This document shows positions 6,308 to 15,851 of a stretch of 32,211 bases of DNA, one piece after another. The notes beneath the pieces are model-generated. The model saw only the letters and a list, made by a program, of their open reading frames with translations, was not told the DNA's origin and searched no databases. The DNA comes from JBKJZO01 sp046715235 (lineage in GTDB: Bacteria; Actinomycetota; Actinomycetes; BP-191), in NCBI GenBank assembly GCA_046715235.1, contig JBKJZO010000089.1, positions 1-32,211 on the forward strand. Reading direction: 5' to 3'. A program made the position numbers and the translations under genes. Every line of letters starts with the position of its first letter. Positions within the stretch are counted from its first letter, which is position 1.

Positions 6308-6391
6308 GTGGAGAAATCGAGTATGCCGGACCTCGGAACCTCGCGCTCCTGCCCAAGAACGACAGGGGTCGAGCGCTGAGAGGTCCGTGGG

Positions 6392-6799
6392 ATGATCGTT
6401 TATGCGACCGACCGGCCGATCCTGATTTTCGACGGCGACTGCGCGTTCTGCTCGCAGTGCGTCCGCTGGGTCGCGCGTCGGTTGCCTCGCAAACTGTCGA
6501 TGACTCCATGGCAGGAAGCCGACCTCGCCGCACTCGATCTCACGCAACAGCAGTGCGAGGACGCGGTTCCGTGGATCTCGGTCAACGGGTCGCACGCCGC
6601 GGGCGAAGTGGCCGTCGCGCAGCTGCTCATCTGGCAGCGCGGGATCTGGGCTCTGCTGGGTCGCGCGCACCTGCTGCCCGGCGTCGCACAACTCTCCGGC
6701 GCCGTCTACCGCTGGACCGCGCGCAACCGGCACCGGCTTCCCGGAGATACGCCGGCGTGCGCGCTGCCTCAGGCCGAGCGGGACGACACCGCCGCCTGA
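6392..6799 (+). CDS. DCC1-like thiol-disulfide oxidoreductase family protein (DUF393)
   Basis: 135 residues. The N-terminal LIFDGDCAFCSQCVRWVARR is the signature of the DUF393/DCC1 family: DGxCxFC with the CxxC at residues 17-20 and an extra Cys at 23. Members resemble thioredoxin-fold thiol oxidoreductases without a well-defined substrate. The ATG at 6392 begins just before the motif. There is no signal peptide, so it is probably cytoplasmic or membrane-peripheral. The gene converges with the HTTM gene only 4 nt away. DUF393 genes are often neighbours of HTTM or vitamin-K-carboxylase-like genes, so a functional link is plausible. Confidence 0.9.
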   Translation: MIVYATDRPILIFDGDCAFCSQCVRWVARRLPRKLSMTPWQEADLAALDLTQQQCEDAVPWISVNGSHAAGEVAVAQLLIWQRGIWALLGRAHLLPGVAQLSGAVYRWTARNRHRLPGDTPACALPQAERDDTAA

Positions 6800-6803
6800 C
6801 CCG

Positions 6804-7700
6804 TCAGGGGTTCAGCGCGACGGGCGCGTCACCCGACAGCCGCGGCACCGGCACTTCCACTTCGACAGGCACTGAGCCAGCCCCGGTACGCCGACGCGGC
6901 ACCAACCGCTCGAGCGGCAGGAACGCCGCGATCGCCACGCAATGCGGCAGGAAGATGATCGTGACGAGCGAGTACGTCACCAGGTGGAACGCGTACAGGG
7001 CACCCGCGGCGAGATAGCGGTGCCGCGGTCGCCGTAGGAACAAGACGACCGGCATGGTCAGTTCCATGATCACGACCGACCATTGCATTCCCCGGATCAG
7101 CAGCGGATGCGTGACGAGCAGGTCGCCGATCGACGTACCGCGACGCAGGATCGCGTAGGTGAACGCCGCCTGGTTGGGCCAGTCGAGCGTGCCGTAGCGC
7201 CACTTCGCGAAGACGGCGAGGAAGTACGTCAGCACGACGCTGACCTGCACCGCGCGCAACGCCCACCCCGACGATTCGCAGCTCCGCCGGTCGCGGAATC
7301 GCGCGGCGCCGACGGTCGGCAGCACCGCCAGCGCAACAAGAAACGCGAACCGGTCGTGGTCGACCTTGCCGTAGGACATCGCGATGAACATCCACTGCAG
7401 GTACAGCCCGAATACCACGGCGCCGAGCAGTCGCGGCAGCCGGCCGGTGGCCGCGAGCACCGCCGCGACGACGAGAGCCGCGCGCACGCCGTACACGAGG
7501 TCGTGCGTCGGCACCGGCAGGTGCAGCAATCGTCCGAGCAGCAGCGGGTGATAGCGCTCGGCAGGCAGGTGCGCGTGCGCGGCCACCCATGACGACGTCA
7601 CGAACACGTCGATCGGGATGAACAGGTAGCAGAGGGCGCGCATGACCGCGATGCGCGCGCGGGGCACCGGCTCGAACCACCAGTCGACCAGCCGGCGCAT
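6804..7700 (-). CDS. HTTM-domain (vitamin K-dependent gamma-carboxylase-like) membrane protein
   Basis: 298 residues from the ATG at 7700, which shares its A with the upstream stop (TGATG). Multiple hydrophobic helices, the opening MRRLVDWWFEPVPRARIAVMRALCYLF, and the central WMFIAMSYGKVDHDRFAFL followed by a WPNQAAFTY region fit the HTTM family, named for horizontally transferred transmembrane domain and related to vitamin K gamma-carboxylase. The bacterial proteins mostly have unknown substrates. The gene is coupled to a small membrane-anchored partner and lies tail-to-tail with the DUF393 gene. Family call is good; activity is not established. Confidence 0.85.
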   Translation of the reverse strand: MRRLVDWWFEPVPRARIAVMRALCYLFIPIDVFVTSSWVAAHAHLPAERYHPLLLGRLLHLPVPTHDLVYGVRAALVVAAVLAATGRLPRLLGAVVFGLYLQWMFIAMSYGKVDHDRFAFLVALAVLPTVGAARFRDRRSCESSGWALRAVQVSVVLTYFLAVFAKWRYGTLDWPNQAAFTYAILRRGTSIGDLLVTHPLLIRGMQWSVVIMELTMPVVLFLRRPRHRYLAAGALYAFHLVTYSLVTIIFLPHCVAIAAFLPLERLVPRRRTGAGSVPVEVEVPVPRLSGDAPVALNP

Positions 7701-8146
7701 CAGGGACCCCGGGTCCACGTCGCCAGCACCACGTCGGTCTGACCCACGACGCCGCCGTTCTTCAACTGATAGCGGCGCTGTACGACGGACACGTCGCGAA
7801 GCGGAGGAATGTCGGGTCGCTTGGCGGCCACCGCGCGGGCGATGTCCTGCAGCCGCGAGGGATCGGCCATGTACTGACCGACCTGGCCCTCGATCTCAGC
7901 GCGGCGCATGCCGGTGAGCCGGCTGCTCAGCCGGATGCTCTCGCCGTCGACGGTGGTCCCGCGCATGTAGGTCGACGGGACGTAGGAGTCGCGCGGATGC
8001 TGCCCGGCGAACATCGAGAACGGCCCGAACGGGAACGAGTCGTCGGTGCCCTTCCAACTGCCCAGAACGAGCAGTACGCCGACGACGGCGACAGCCACGA
8101 GTCGCCTCGCCCGACCCGCTCCACCGAGCCTTTCGACGGAATCCAT
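7700..8146 (-). CDS. Membrane-anchored partner of HTTM protein
   Basis: 148 residues from the ATG at 8146 (GGGGGCGAG upstream); a farther upstream start (8191) would only add a charged leader. One N-terminal transmembrane helix (about residues 15-30, RLVAVAVVGVLLVLGSW) precedes SFPFGPFSMFAG, a motif typical of small proteins paired with HTTM proteins. The remaining roughly 100 residues appear soluble and probably extracytoplasmic. The stop overlaps the HTTM start (TGATG), implying coupled translation and possibly a complex. No catalytic motif is visible. Confidence 0.8.
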   Translation of the reverse strand: MDSVERLGGAGRARRLVAVAVVGVLLVLGSWKGTDDSFPFGPFSMFAGQHPRDSYVPSTYMRGTTVDGESIRLSSRLTGMRRAEIEGQVGQYMADPSRLQDIARAVAAKRPDIPPLRDVSVVQRRYQLKNGGVVGQTDVVLATWTRGP

Positions 8147-8261
8147 CTCGCCCCCGTCCGTGTCGGCCGAGCGTTCCGCGTATGGAAGCACGCGATCGGC
8201 CGCACCGGCACTCCGGCCTACCGAATCCGCACGTTTGCTCCCGATTTGCGACTATCGCAGC

Positions 8262-9794
8262 ATGCGGAGACCGTTCAAGCGGGCCCGCCCGCCGCGGACG
8301 CGTGACGAGCTCTTCCGCTACGTCCTCGCCTGGCTCGGCACGGCGCTCGTCGGCATGATCGGCGCGGCGATCGGGGTCGCGCTCGGCGCGGAGGTCAGCT
8401 CGCGGGTCGGCCCGTTCGACGCGACGCTGACCCTGCGCCCGAGCGTGTCGGGCGGGACCGTCGTACGCGTCGCACCACTGGGCCAGATAAAGCTCAAAAC
8501 GCACCGCGGGCTGCTGTCGCTGAACGCCAGCCTCGACGAGCTGCGTCCGGACGAGGCCGAGGCCATCGTGCGCAACCCGGAGATTCTGCGCGGCATCGAG
8601 GACGACATCACCCGCGACGTCCGCGACGGCGTCCAGCTGCTCGTACTTAAAGCGTTCTTCTGGGGTGCGGTCGGCGCGGCCGTGACGACGGCGATCGTCG
8701 TACGGCAGCCGCATCACGTTCTGGTCGGGCTGCTGGTCGGGCTGCTCGCGATGACAGCAACCGGCATCTCCACCGCGGCGACCTGGGACCGCAAGTCGCT
8801 GGCCGAGCCGGAGTACTCAGGCCTGCTCTCCCGAGCGCCCGCGGCGATCGGTGACGCGCGCGACATCCTCAACCGCTTCTCGGAGTACCGCGGGCAGCTG
8901 TCCGCTCTGGTCCTCAACGTCACCCGGCTGTACGACGTCGCCTCGACTTTGCCCAACAACCAGGCCGGCGGCGACGTCGTCCGCGTGCTCCACGTCTCCG
9001 ACATCCATCTCAACCCGGCGGCGTTCGACCTGATGGCCCAGCTGGTCGAGCAGTTCAAGGTCGACGTGGTCGTCGACAGCGGCGACATCGCCGAGTGGGG
9101 TACGCCGTTCGAGAGCGCCAGCGCGCAGCGGATCGGCCCGCTCCGCGTCCCGTACGTCTTCGTCCGCGGCAACCACGACTCGACCGCGACGGTGGACGCG
9201 ATCCGGGCACAGCCCAACACCGTGGTGCTCAGCGGAGTGACCGTCACCGTCGCCGGCATCCGCTTCTTCGGGATGCCCGACCCGCGGTTCACCCCGGACA
9301 AGCGGGAGAGCGACGACGCGCAGACGCAGCGCGCGCAGGTCGAGACCTTCGCGCATCTCGTCGCCGAACGGCTCGCCGAGCAGGACCAAGTGCCAGAGGT
9401 CGTCGTCCTGCATGATCCCGCGGCCGCGCGCGAGATCCACGGCAAGACCCCGCTCGTACTCGCGGGTCACACGCACCGCTTCAAGCATTCGGACGAGAAG
9501 GGAACCACGGTCCTCATCCAGGGCTCCACCGGCGGGGCGGGGCTGCGCGGCCTCGAGCACGAGGACCCCACGCCGTTGAGCGCATCGATCCTTTACCTCG
9601 ACCGAGTCAGCGGCCGGCTCGCGGCGTACGACCGGGTCACCGTCGGCGGGCTCGGCCGGGAGTCGGTCACCATTGCCCGCAAGGTGATCGATCCGCCATC
9701 CGAAGAAGTCGTCGCGCCGGGCACGCCGACCCCGTCGCCGACCTCATCCCCCACCCCCTCACCGAGCCTCTCCTCGCCCACCCCCACCGGATGA
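8262..9794 (+). CDS. Membrane-anchored metallophosphoesterase
   Basis: 510 residues from the ATG at 8262. All calcineurin-like phosphoesterase motifs are visible: HVSDIHLN (about 244-251), DSGDIAEWG (272-280), VRGNHDS (301-307), VVLHDPA and LAGHTHR. N-terminal to this are a transmembrane segment (about 23-45), a beta-rich insert of about 80 residues and two more transmembrane helices (about 128-148 and 152-172). With an odd number of helices the enzyme domain could face outside. The C-terminus is a Pro/Ser/Thr repeat tail (TPTPSPTSSPTPSPS) like cell-wall-spanning linkers. The substrate is unknown. The gene is divergent from the HTTM partner gene and followed by the tRNA cluster. Confidence 0.9.
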   Translation: MRRPFKRARPPRTRDELFRYVLAWLGTALVGMIGAAIGVALGAEVSSRVGPFDATLTLRPSVSGGTVVRVAPLGQIKLKTHRGLLSLNASLDELRPDEAEAIVRNPEILRGIEDDITRDVRDGVQLLVLKAFFWGAVGAAVTTAIVVRQPHHVLVGLLVGLLAMTATGISTAATWDRKSLAEPEYSGLLSRAPAAIGDARDILNRFSEYRGQLSALVLNVTRLYDVASTLPNNQAGGDVVRVLHVSDIHLNPAAFDLMAQLVEQFKVDVVVDSGDIAEWGTPFESASAQRIGPLRVPYVFVRGNHDSTATVDAIRAQPNTVVLSGVTVTVAGIRFFGMPDPRFTPDKRESDDAQTQRAQVETFAHLVAERLAEQDQVPEVVVLHDPAAAREIHGKTPLVLAGHTHRFKHSDEKGTTVLIQGSTGGAGLRGLEHEDPTPLSASILYLDRVSGRLAAYDRVTVGGLGRESVTIARKVIDPPSEEVVAPGTPTPSPTSSPTPSPSLSSPTPTG

Positions 9795-9897
9795 AAGGTT
9801 GGTGACATTCCGTTTCGTCGCCTATGCTTCCCCGGGTTCCCGACGGTTTCGTGACGGTCGGGGCCGTCATACGCCGGCTCCATCGGTCGTAGGCCGC

Positions 9898-9970
9898 GCC
9901 CCCATCGTCTAGCGGCCCAGGACGCCGCCCTTTCAAGGCGGTAGCACGGGTTCGAATCCCGTTGGGGGTA
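9898..9970 (+). tRNA. tRNA-Glu (anticodon TTC)
   Basis: Acceptor GCCCCCA/TGGGGGT, anticodon stem CCGCC/GGCGG around CTTTCAA (anticodon TTC), and T-arm CGGG-TTCGAAT-CCCG. The discriminator is A at 9970; CCA is not encoded. First of three clustered tRNAs. Confidence 0.96.
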
Positions 9971-9997
9971 CAGCACCACCGCAGTGGCTCGAAGCAA

Positions 9998-10072
9998 GGT
10001 CCTGTAGTGCAGCTTGGAGTGCACGCCGCCCTGTCAAGGCGGAGGTCGCGGGTTCAAATCCCGTCAGGACCG
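9998..10072 (+). tRNA. tRNA-Asp (anticodon GTC)
   Basis: Acceptor GGTCCTG/CAGGACC, anticodon stem CCGCC/GGCGG around CTGTCAA (anticodon GTC), T-arm CGGG-TTCAAAT-CCCG, discriminator G at 10072. CCA follows directly in the DNA (10073-10075). Confidence 0.96.
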
Positions 10073-10093
10073 CCAGCACGACCCGCATCACGC

Positions 10094-10167
10094 GGGCAGG
10101 TAGCTCAGTCGGTACGAGCGTCCGCCTGAAAAGCGGAAGGTCGGCGGTTCGACCCCGCCCCTGCCCA
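10094..10167 (+). tRNA. tRNA-Phe (anticodon GAA)
   Basis: Perfect acceptor GGGCAGG/CCTGCCC, anticodon stem TCCGC/GCGGA around CTGAAAA (anticodon GAA), T-arm GGCGG-TTCGACC-CCGCC, discriminator A at 10167. CCA is not encoded. Confidence 0.95.
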
Positions 10168-10314
10168 CAACCTTCTCATCTCCCGTTTCCGGTTGCGCTC
10201 CGACGGGGATGCCACTGCGGTCATGCGCCAGAGCCTGGGACTCGGGCGGCCCGGGTCCCAGATTCTGGGCATACCTCCGGATAACCTGCTGTTTGGCCGA
10301 AGGGAGCTCTGCTC

Positions 10315-11274
10315 GTGAGCTCGGGCGCTGTGATGACCCAGTCCCCAGCCACCGCATTCGAGCACGTCGCGTACTTCTACTCGGGCATCGACCAGTACGT
10401 CGCGGAGACAAGCGCGTTCATCCGAGCCGGCGTCGAGGCCGGCGAACCGACGTACGTCGTCGTCAGCGCCGAAAAGATCGACCGGCTCCGTGCGGCGCTC
10501 GGAAGCGACGCTGACTCTGTTTCGTTCGCAGACATGTCACGAGTGGGCGTCAACCCAGCGCGGATCATCCCGGCGTGGCAGGACTTCGCGAACGCCAACG
10601 CCGACAGCGGTCGACCCCTGCGCGGCATCGGCGAGCCGATCTGGGCCGAGCGCGCGCCGGAGGAACTCATCGAGTGCCAGCTGCACGAGTCGCTGCTCAA
10701 CGTGGCCTTCGACGCCGGCCCGCCGTTCACACTGCTCTGCCCGTACGACGTCAGTGCGCTGCCGCCCGCAGTGCTGGACGAGGCGCGGCGTAGCCACCCT
10801 TGGCTGTCCGCAGGTGGCTTCTCCTGCCGTAGTCAGGAGTACCGCGGCGTCGCCGATGCTGTGTCCGAGTTCGAACAGCCTCTTGCGCCTGTCCCAACCC
10901 ACGCGCAAACCATGGTCTTCACGACCGGCGGACTGGCCGGCGTACGCAGGCTGGTGAGCGAGTTTGCCGACGGAATCGGCATGCCGGGCGACAAGATCGC
11001 CGATGCGCTGGTCGCCGTCACCGAGCTTGCCTGCAACAGCATCCGTCATGGGACGGGCCAGCACACACTGAGCGTGTGGTGCGACGAGCGCATGCTCGTC
11101 TGCCAGGTCGACGACGAAGGTCGGCTACATGCCGGCCCGTTGATCGGGCGCAGCCGTCCTTCGCTCGACGCCGAAGGCGGGCGAGGAATGTGGCTGGCCA
11201 ACCAGCTGTGCGACCTCGTGCAGGTGCGTCGCTTCGCGACCGGAACCGTCGTGCGGGTGTACGTGCGCTTCTAA
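10315..11274 (+). CDS. RsbA-like anti-sigma regulatory protein (MEDS + HATPase)
   Basis: 319 residues. The N-terminal half (about 15-170: FEHVAYFYSG, QYVAETSAFIRAGVEAGEP, VVVSAEKIDRL) is a MEDS sensory domain. The C-terminal part (about 190-319) is a HATPase of the RsbW type with N-box VTELACNSIRHGTG and G-box GGRGMWLANQLCD. Such proteins act as anti-sigma factors or switch-protein kinases in general stress partner switching. The GTG at 10315 is preferred (AGGGAG 8 nt upstream); the ATG at 10333 is the alternative. No sigma factor or anti-sigma antagonist gene is adjacent, so its target is encoded elsewhere; the SpoIIE-type phosphatase at 27475 could act in the same network (inference). Confidence 0.9.
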   Translation: MSSGAVMTQSPATAFEHVAYFYSGIDQYVAETSAFIRAGVEAGEPTYVVVSAEKIDRLRAALGSDADSVSFADMSRVGVNPARIIPAWQDFANANADSGRPLRGIGEPIWAERAPEELIECQLHESLLNVAFDAGPPFTLLCPYDVSALPPAVLDEARRSHPWLSAGGFSCRSQEYRGVADAVSEFEQPLAPVPTHAQTMVFTTGGLAGVRRLVSEFADGIGMPGDKIADALVAVTELACNSIRHGTGQHTLSVWCDERMLVCQVDDEGRLHAGPLIGRSRPSLDAEGGRGMWLANQLCDLVQVRRFATGTVVRVYVRF

Positions 11275-11290
11275 CGCGCAGGCGCGGTGG

Positions 11291-11494
11291 CTATTCGGCG
11301 CGCTGGGCGGGAATGCCGGCCAGCAGCTGGCGTACTTCGACCTCGCGGTAACGGCGATGACCGCCGAGGGTGCGGATCGAGGTGAGCTTGCCCGACTTGG
11401 CCCAGCGGGTCACTGTCTTGGGGTCGACGCGGAACATCGTCGCGACCTCGGCAGGAGTCAACAGCGGATCGGTCTCTGGCGCACGGCTCGTCAT
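11291..11494 (-). CDS. bldC: BldC-type helix-turn-helix developmental regulator
   Basis: 67 residues, nearly identical in pattern to Streptomyces BldC: LLTPAEVATMFRVDPKTVTR (winged HTH of MerR type) followed by WAKSGKLTSIRTLGGHRRY and a short tail. BldC is a small DNA-binding protein that binds cooperatively to direct repeats and controls the timing of development in streptomycetes; in other actinobacteria its role is less clear. The ATG at 11494 has GAAGGGA about 8 nt upstream. The gene converges with the RsbA-like gene and has a dyad (11621-11642) in the region upstream. The neighbourhood with DUF3073, purM and purF is conserved in actinobacteria. Confidence 0.95.
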   Translation of the reverse strand: MTSRAPETDPLLTPAEVATMFRVDPKTVTRWAKSGKLTSIRTLGGHRRYREVEVRQLLAGIPAQRAE

Positions 11495-11620
11495 GTGGGG
11501 CGTCCCTTCACGTTGAGCGCGTGTCGCTCATTAGAAGCGAGAGTGCACGATGTCCCAGTCTGTCCGAAATAGCACAAGAGGACCATCTTCAGGCCTGAGG
11601 GTAACTAGTCTCCCGTACGT

Positions 11621-11642
11621 AACGTTATGTCCACATTACGTT
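11621..11642. promoter_or_regulatory. Inverted repeat upstream of bldC (candidate operator)
   Basis: AACGTTATGT-CC-ACATTACGTT: 10-nt arms around a 2-nt centre, complementary at 9 of 10 positions, in an unusually AT-rich stretch about 130 nt upstream of the bldC start and 28 nt beyond the stop of the gene at 11670. The symmetry suggests a dimeric regulator binding site. BldC itself prefers direct repeats, so another protein is more likely. Confidence 0.5.
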
Positions 11643-11669
11643 CAGTGACTGTTGAGCCTGGCGTCACCG

Positions 11670-12482
11670 TCAGTTCGCGACCTCGAAGGCCCGCAGGGCG
11701 CCCCAACGTTCCGTGACCCGCTCATACGCGCTCGCCGCCTCGTCGGTGTCGCCTTCGCCGAGGTAACGCACCGCGTCCGCGACGTCGGCCGCCGACTCGT
11801 CGGCTTCGAGCTCCCCGTCGTCGAAGAGTCCCGCCAGGCCTCCGTAGTCGAGTTCGAGCAGCGATTTCGGGTGATAGTCCTCGAGCCAGCGACCAAGGTC
11901 CTCGACGCCTTCGAGCAGCGCGCCTTCGTCGAGCGCGCGCCGCAGCACCGACAGCGCCCTGGCGACCCGCCGGCGGGCGTTGGACATCGTCGTCAGGTAA
12001 GTCACGGATCGTTCGCGGTCGAGCCGCAAGTTGCGCTCGGTGCCGTCGAACGGCAGGAACCACCGGATCGGCACTTGCCAGGTCTCGCTGAGGATGTGGC
12101 TCTTGAGCTCGGGCTGGGCACCGCGGATGCGCTCGAGCTCACGCTCGGCGATCTCGGCCTCCTTGCGCGGGATGAACGCATCGGCGATCTCGTCGGGCAG
12201 CGACCGGCGAAACTCCCCGATCGCCTGCCACGAGCGCATCGCCGTACGCCAGGGGCAGACGTAGGTGACGTCGTTGACCCGGTGCACGAAAGCGTGCTCG
12301 ACCTCGGACTTGGGCGGTATGCCGATCGCGGCTACCAGCGCGGCCCGCTCCTCGACGCGCACCCCGGTGAGGTTGTCCGGGGGCCGCACCGACGACAGGT
12401 AGATCTCCCACCGGCGACGCTCCGCCGGGGTGAACGAGGTCATCGGCTCGTAGACCCGCAGGTACGACGAGTAGACGCTCAC
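11670..12482 (-). CDS. Conserved actinobacterial hypothetical protein
   Basis: 270 residues from a GTG at 12482 (GGCGGGGCGG upstream). The N-terminus SVYSSYLRVYEPMTSFTP and the block VTYVCPWRTAMRSWQAIGEF recall a conserved actinobacterial family of unknown function. The second half contains helices with ARRRVARALSVLRRALDEG and ends in an acidic region (DDGELEADESAADVAD). It is soluble, with no recognisable catalytic motif. It lies 13 nt downstream of a small membrane-protein gene and is probably co-transcribed with it. The product name is left open. Confidence 0.8.
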   Translation of the reverse strand: MSVYSSYLRVYEPMTSFTPAERRRWEIYLSSVRPPDNLTGVRVEERAALVAAIGIPPKSEVEHAFVHRVNDVTYVCPWRTAMRSWQAIGEFRRSLPDEIADAFIPRKEAEIAERELERIRGAQPELKSHILSETWQVPIRWFLPFDGTERNLRLDRERSVTYLTTMSNARRRVARALSVLRRALDEGALLEGVEDLGRWLEDYHPKSLLELDYGGLAGLFDDGELEADESAADVADAVRYLGEGDTDEAASAYERVTERWGALRAFEVAN

Positions 12483-12495
12483 GCCCGCCCCGCCT

Positions 12496-12678
12496 TCACC
12501 GGCGACCTGACCGCGTGGCCCGGGCCAGCAGCGCCACCCCGAAAACGATCAGCGCAGCGTAGATGGCCCACTTGAGCAGCTTGAGGACGAGCCCGATCAA
12601 CAGGAACGCGATCAGCAGCGCGATGAGAATCGCGGCAACGCGTCCCCAGGCGGTAGACGGACCGTCGTCGTTGGCCAT
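12496..12678 (-). CDS. Small single-pass (or hairpin) membrane protein
   Basis: 60 residues from the ATG at 12678. After MANDDGPSTAWGR comes a long hydrophobic stretch (about residues 13-50), enough for two short helices separated by KLLKW, and a basic tail ATRSGRR. The open frame continues upstream but that part lacks coding character and crosses the DUF3073 promoter region. The next gene starts 13 nt downstream. Function unknown. Confidence 0.65.
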   Translation of the reverse strand: MANDDGPSTAWGRVAAILIALLIAFLLIGLVLKLLKWAIYAALIVFGVALLARATRSGRR

Positions 12679-12833
12679 AAGACCCAGGCTACCCACTCGA
12701 CGTAGAGCACGGGGGACATGCACCAACGGAGGTGTCTGCGCGGCGCGGACCCTGTACCTTTGAAGTAAGCAGTCGCAGTTCGTCTGCGTCCCCATTGACC
12801 GGAGTCGTTCTCCATCGTTGAGGAGGTCACGCC

Positions 12834-13040
12834 ATGGGGCGCGGCCGGGCCAAGGCCAAACAAACAAAGGTTGCCCGCGAGCTGAAATACAGCAGCGGTG
12901 GCACCGACCTCGACCGGCTTCGTGCTGAACTGTCGGCGGCGGGATCACCCGCGCACGACGGCGTCGAGGATGCTGACGACGAAGACGAGGACCCGGATTT
13001 CGACGACGACCTCGAGGACGACGACGAGGACGACGATTAG
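12834..13040 (+). CDS. DUF3073 domain protein
   Basis: 68 residues: MGRGRAKAKQTKVARELKY, a basic N-terminus, followed by a short helix and a very acidic Asp/Glu C-terminal tail. This is the actinobacterial DUF3073 family, found beside purM, purF and bldC in many genomes. A strong Shine-Dalgarno (GAGGAGG) precedes the ATG. The bipolar charge suggests RNA or protein binding, but the function is unknown. It converges with purM, with 10 nt between stops. Confidence 0.93.
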   Translation: MGRGRAKAKQTKVARELKYSSGGTDLDRLRAELSAAGSPAHDGVEDADDEDEDPDFDDDLEDDDEDDD

Positions 13041-13050
13041 TCCGTCGGGT

Positions 13051-14120
<1,070 letters not shown>

Positions 14121-14124
<4 letters not shown>

Positions 14125-15638
14125 GGCCGGCTCAGTGCGTCGGCCGCTCCGGCCCCGGGGGTCACTGGCTCGTGGGTCTCGGTGTCGTCGCTGTCGTCGG
14201 TGGTGTCGGTCGCGACGGCGCGCTCGATGCTCTCGAGCAGGTGCTTGCCGATCAGGTGGTCGGCCGACAGCTGGATGGGGTAGTCGTTGGTGAAGCAAGC
14301 GGTGCACAGGCGCTCGCGCGGGATCGTCGTCGCGTCGACGAGGCCGTCGAGCGAGACATAGGCCAATGAGTCGGCGCCGATCGATTCGCGGATCTGCTCG
14401 ATGAGCATGCCGTTGGCGATCAGCTCGGCCCGGGTCGCGAAGTCAATGCCGTAGAAGCACGGCCATTTCACCGGTGGCGACGAGATGCGCACGTGCACTT
14501 CGAGCGCTCCGGCCTCACGCAACATGCGCACGAGCGCCCGCTGCGTGTTGCCGCGGACGATCGAGTCGTCGACGACAACGAGCCGCTGCCCCTTGAGCAC
14601 GTCGCGCAGCGGGTTGAGCTTGAGACGGATGCCCATCTGCCGGATCGTCTGGCTCGGCTGGATGAACGTGCGTCCGACGTAGCGGTTCTTGACCAGGCCT
14701 TCGCCGTAGGGAATGCCGGACTGCTCGGCGTACCCGATCGCAGCCGGACCTCCCGACTCGGGAACGGGGATGACCAGGTCGGCGTCGGCCGGCGCTTCCC
14801 GGGCCAGCTGGCGGCCGACTTCGACGCGGGTCGAGTGCACGCCACGTCCGGCGATCTGGGTGTCGGGGCGGGCCAGGTACACGTATTCGAATAGGCAACC
14901 GTGTGGAGTAGGGGGGCCCCAGGTGCGCGACCTCAACCCATGTTCGTCGATCGCGATGAGCTCGCCCGGCTGGACCTCGCGGACATAGCTCGCGCCGACG
15001 ATGTCGAGTGCGGCGGTCTCGCTGGCGATGACCCACCCGCGCTCGAGGCGACCGATGACCAGAGGGCGTACGCCGTGTGTGTCACGAGCGGCGTACAGCG
15101 TGTGCTCGTCCATGAAGGTGAGCGAGAACGCGCCCTTGAGCAGCGGGAGGACCCGGACCGCCGCTTCCTCGGTCGAGACATCGGGCTGGTCGGCGAGCAG
15201 CGCGGTGATGAGGTCGGAGTCGGTGGTCGAGACGATCGCGTCGCGGCTGCGGTTGACCTTGCCGGCGAGCTCGGCGGTGTTGGTCAGGTTGCCGTTGTGG
15301 CCTAGCGCGATGCCGCCGCCGGTGCGCGACGCGCGGAACGAGGGCTGCGCGTTCTCCCACGTGCACGCGCCGGTCGTGGAGTAGCGGGTGTGTCCGATCG
15401 CGACGTGCCCCTTGAGGGAGGCGAGCGTCGCCTCCTCGAACACCTGGGCGACCAGGCCGAGCTCCTTGTAGACGATGACGTTGCTGCCGTCGGACACCGC
15501 CATCCCAGCGGCTTCCTGACCCCGGTGCTGCAGCGCGTAGAGCCCGTAGTAGGTGAGCTTGGCAACGTCCTCGCCAGGGGCCCACACCCCGAAGACACCG
15601 CAGGCGTCCTTCGGTCCCTCGCCCTCGCCTCCAGCCAA
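14121..15638 (-). CDS. purF: Amidophosphoribosyltransferase
   Basis: About 505 residues. It commits PRPP and glutamine to phosphoribosylamine. The N-terminal nucleophile domain has DACGVFGVW, whose Cys becomes the N-terminus after propeptide removal. LYALQHRGQEAAG and GHTRYSTTG follow. The phosphoribosyltransferase motif is LVVVDDSIVRGNT. Cysteines in WPCFYGIDF and LCTACF fit the 4Fe-4S type of enzyme found in Bacillus and actinobacteria. I prefer a TTG start at 15638 because GAGGAG sits 5 nt upstream and it gives a short propeptide; a TTG at 15680 is the alternative. Divergent from the small gene at 15852. Confidence 0.97.
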
Positions 15639-15851
15639 CTGATCTCCTCGCCTGGGGGGAAGCGACAAACGGATGGCCAAGTGTACCGGTGGTGGCCGGG
15701 GTTGCCGGGGTAGCCAAACGGGCGATATGTCGCGTAGGCCAGTTGGCCTGATCGAAAGGGGCTACTCGGTGTAGTGGGAATGGGCCAGAGACATCCGCCA
15801 TGGGCTGTCGAAAGATGGGTAACTACATGCGCAGTGACACATGGAGGGTTC

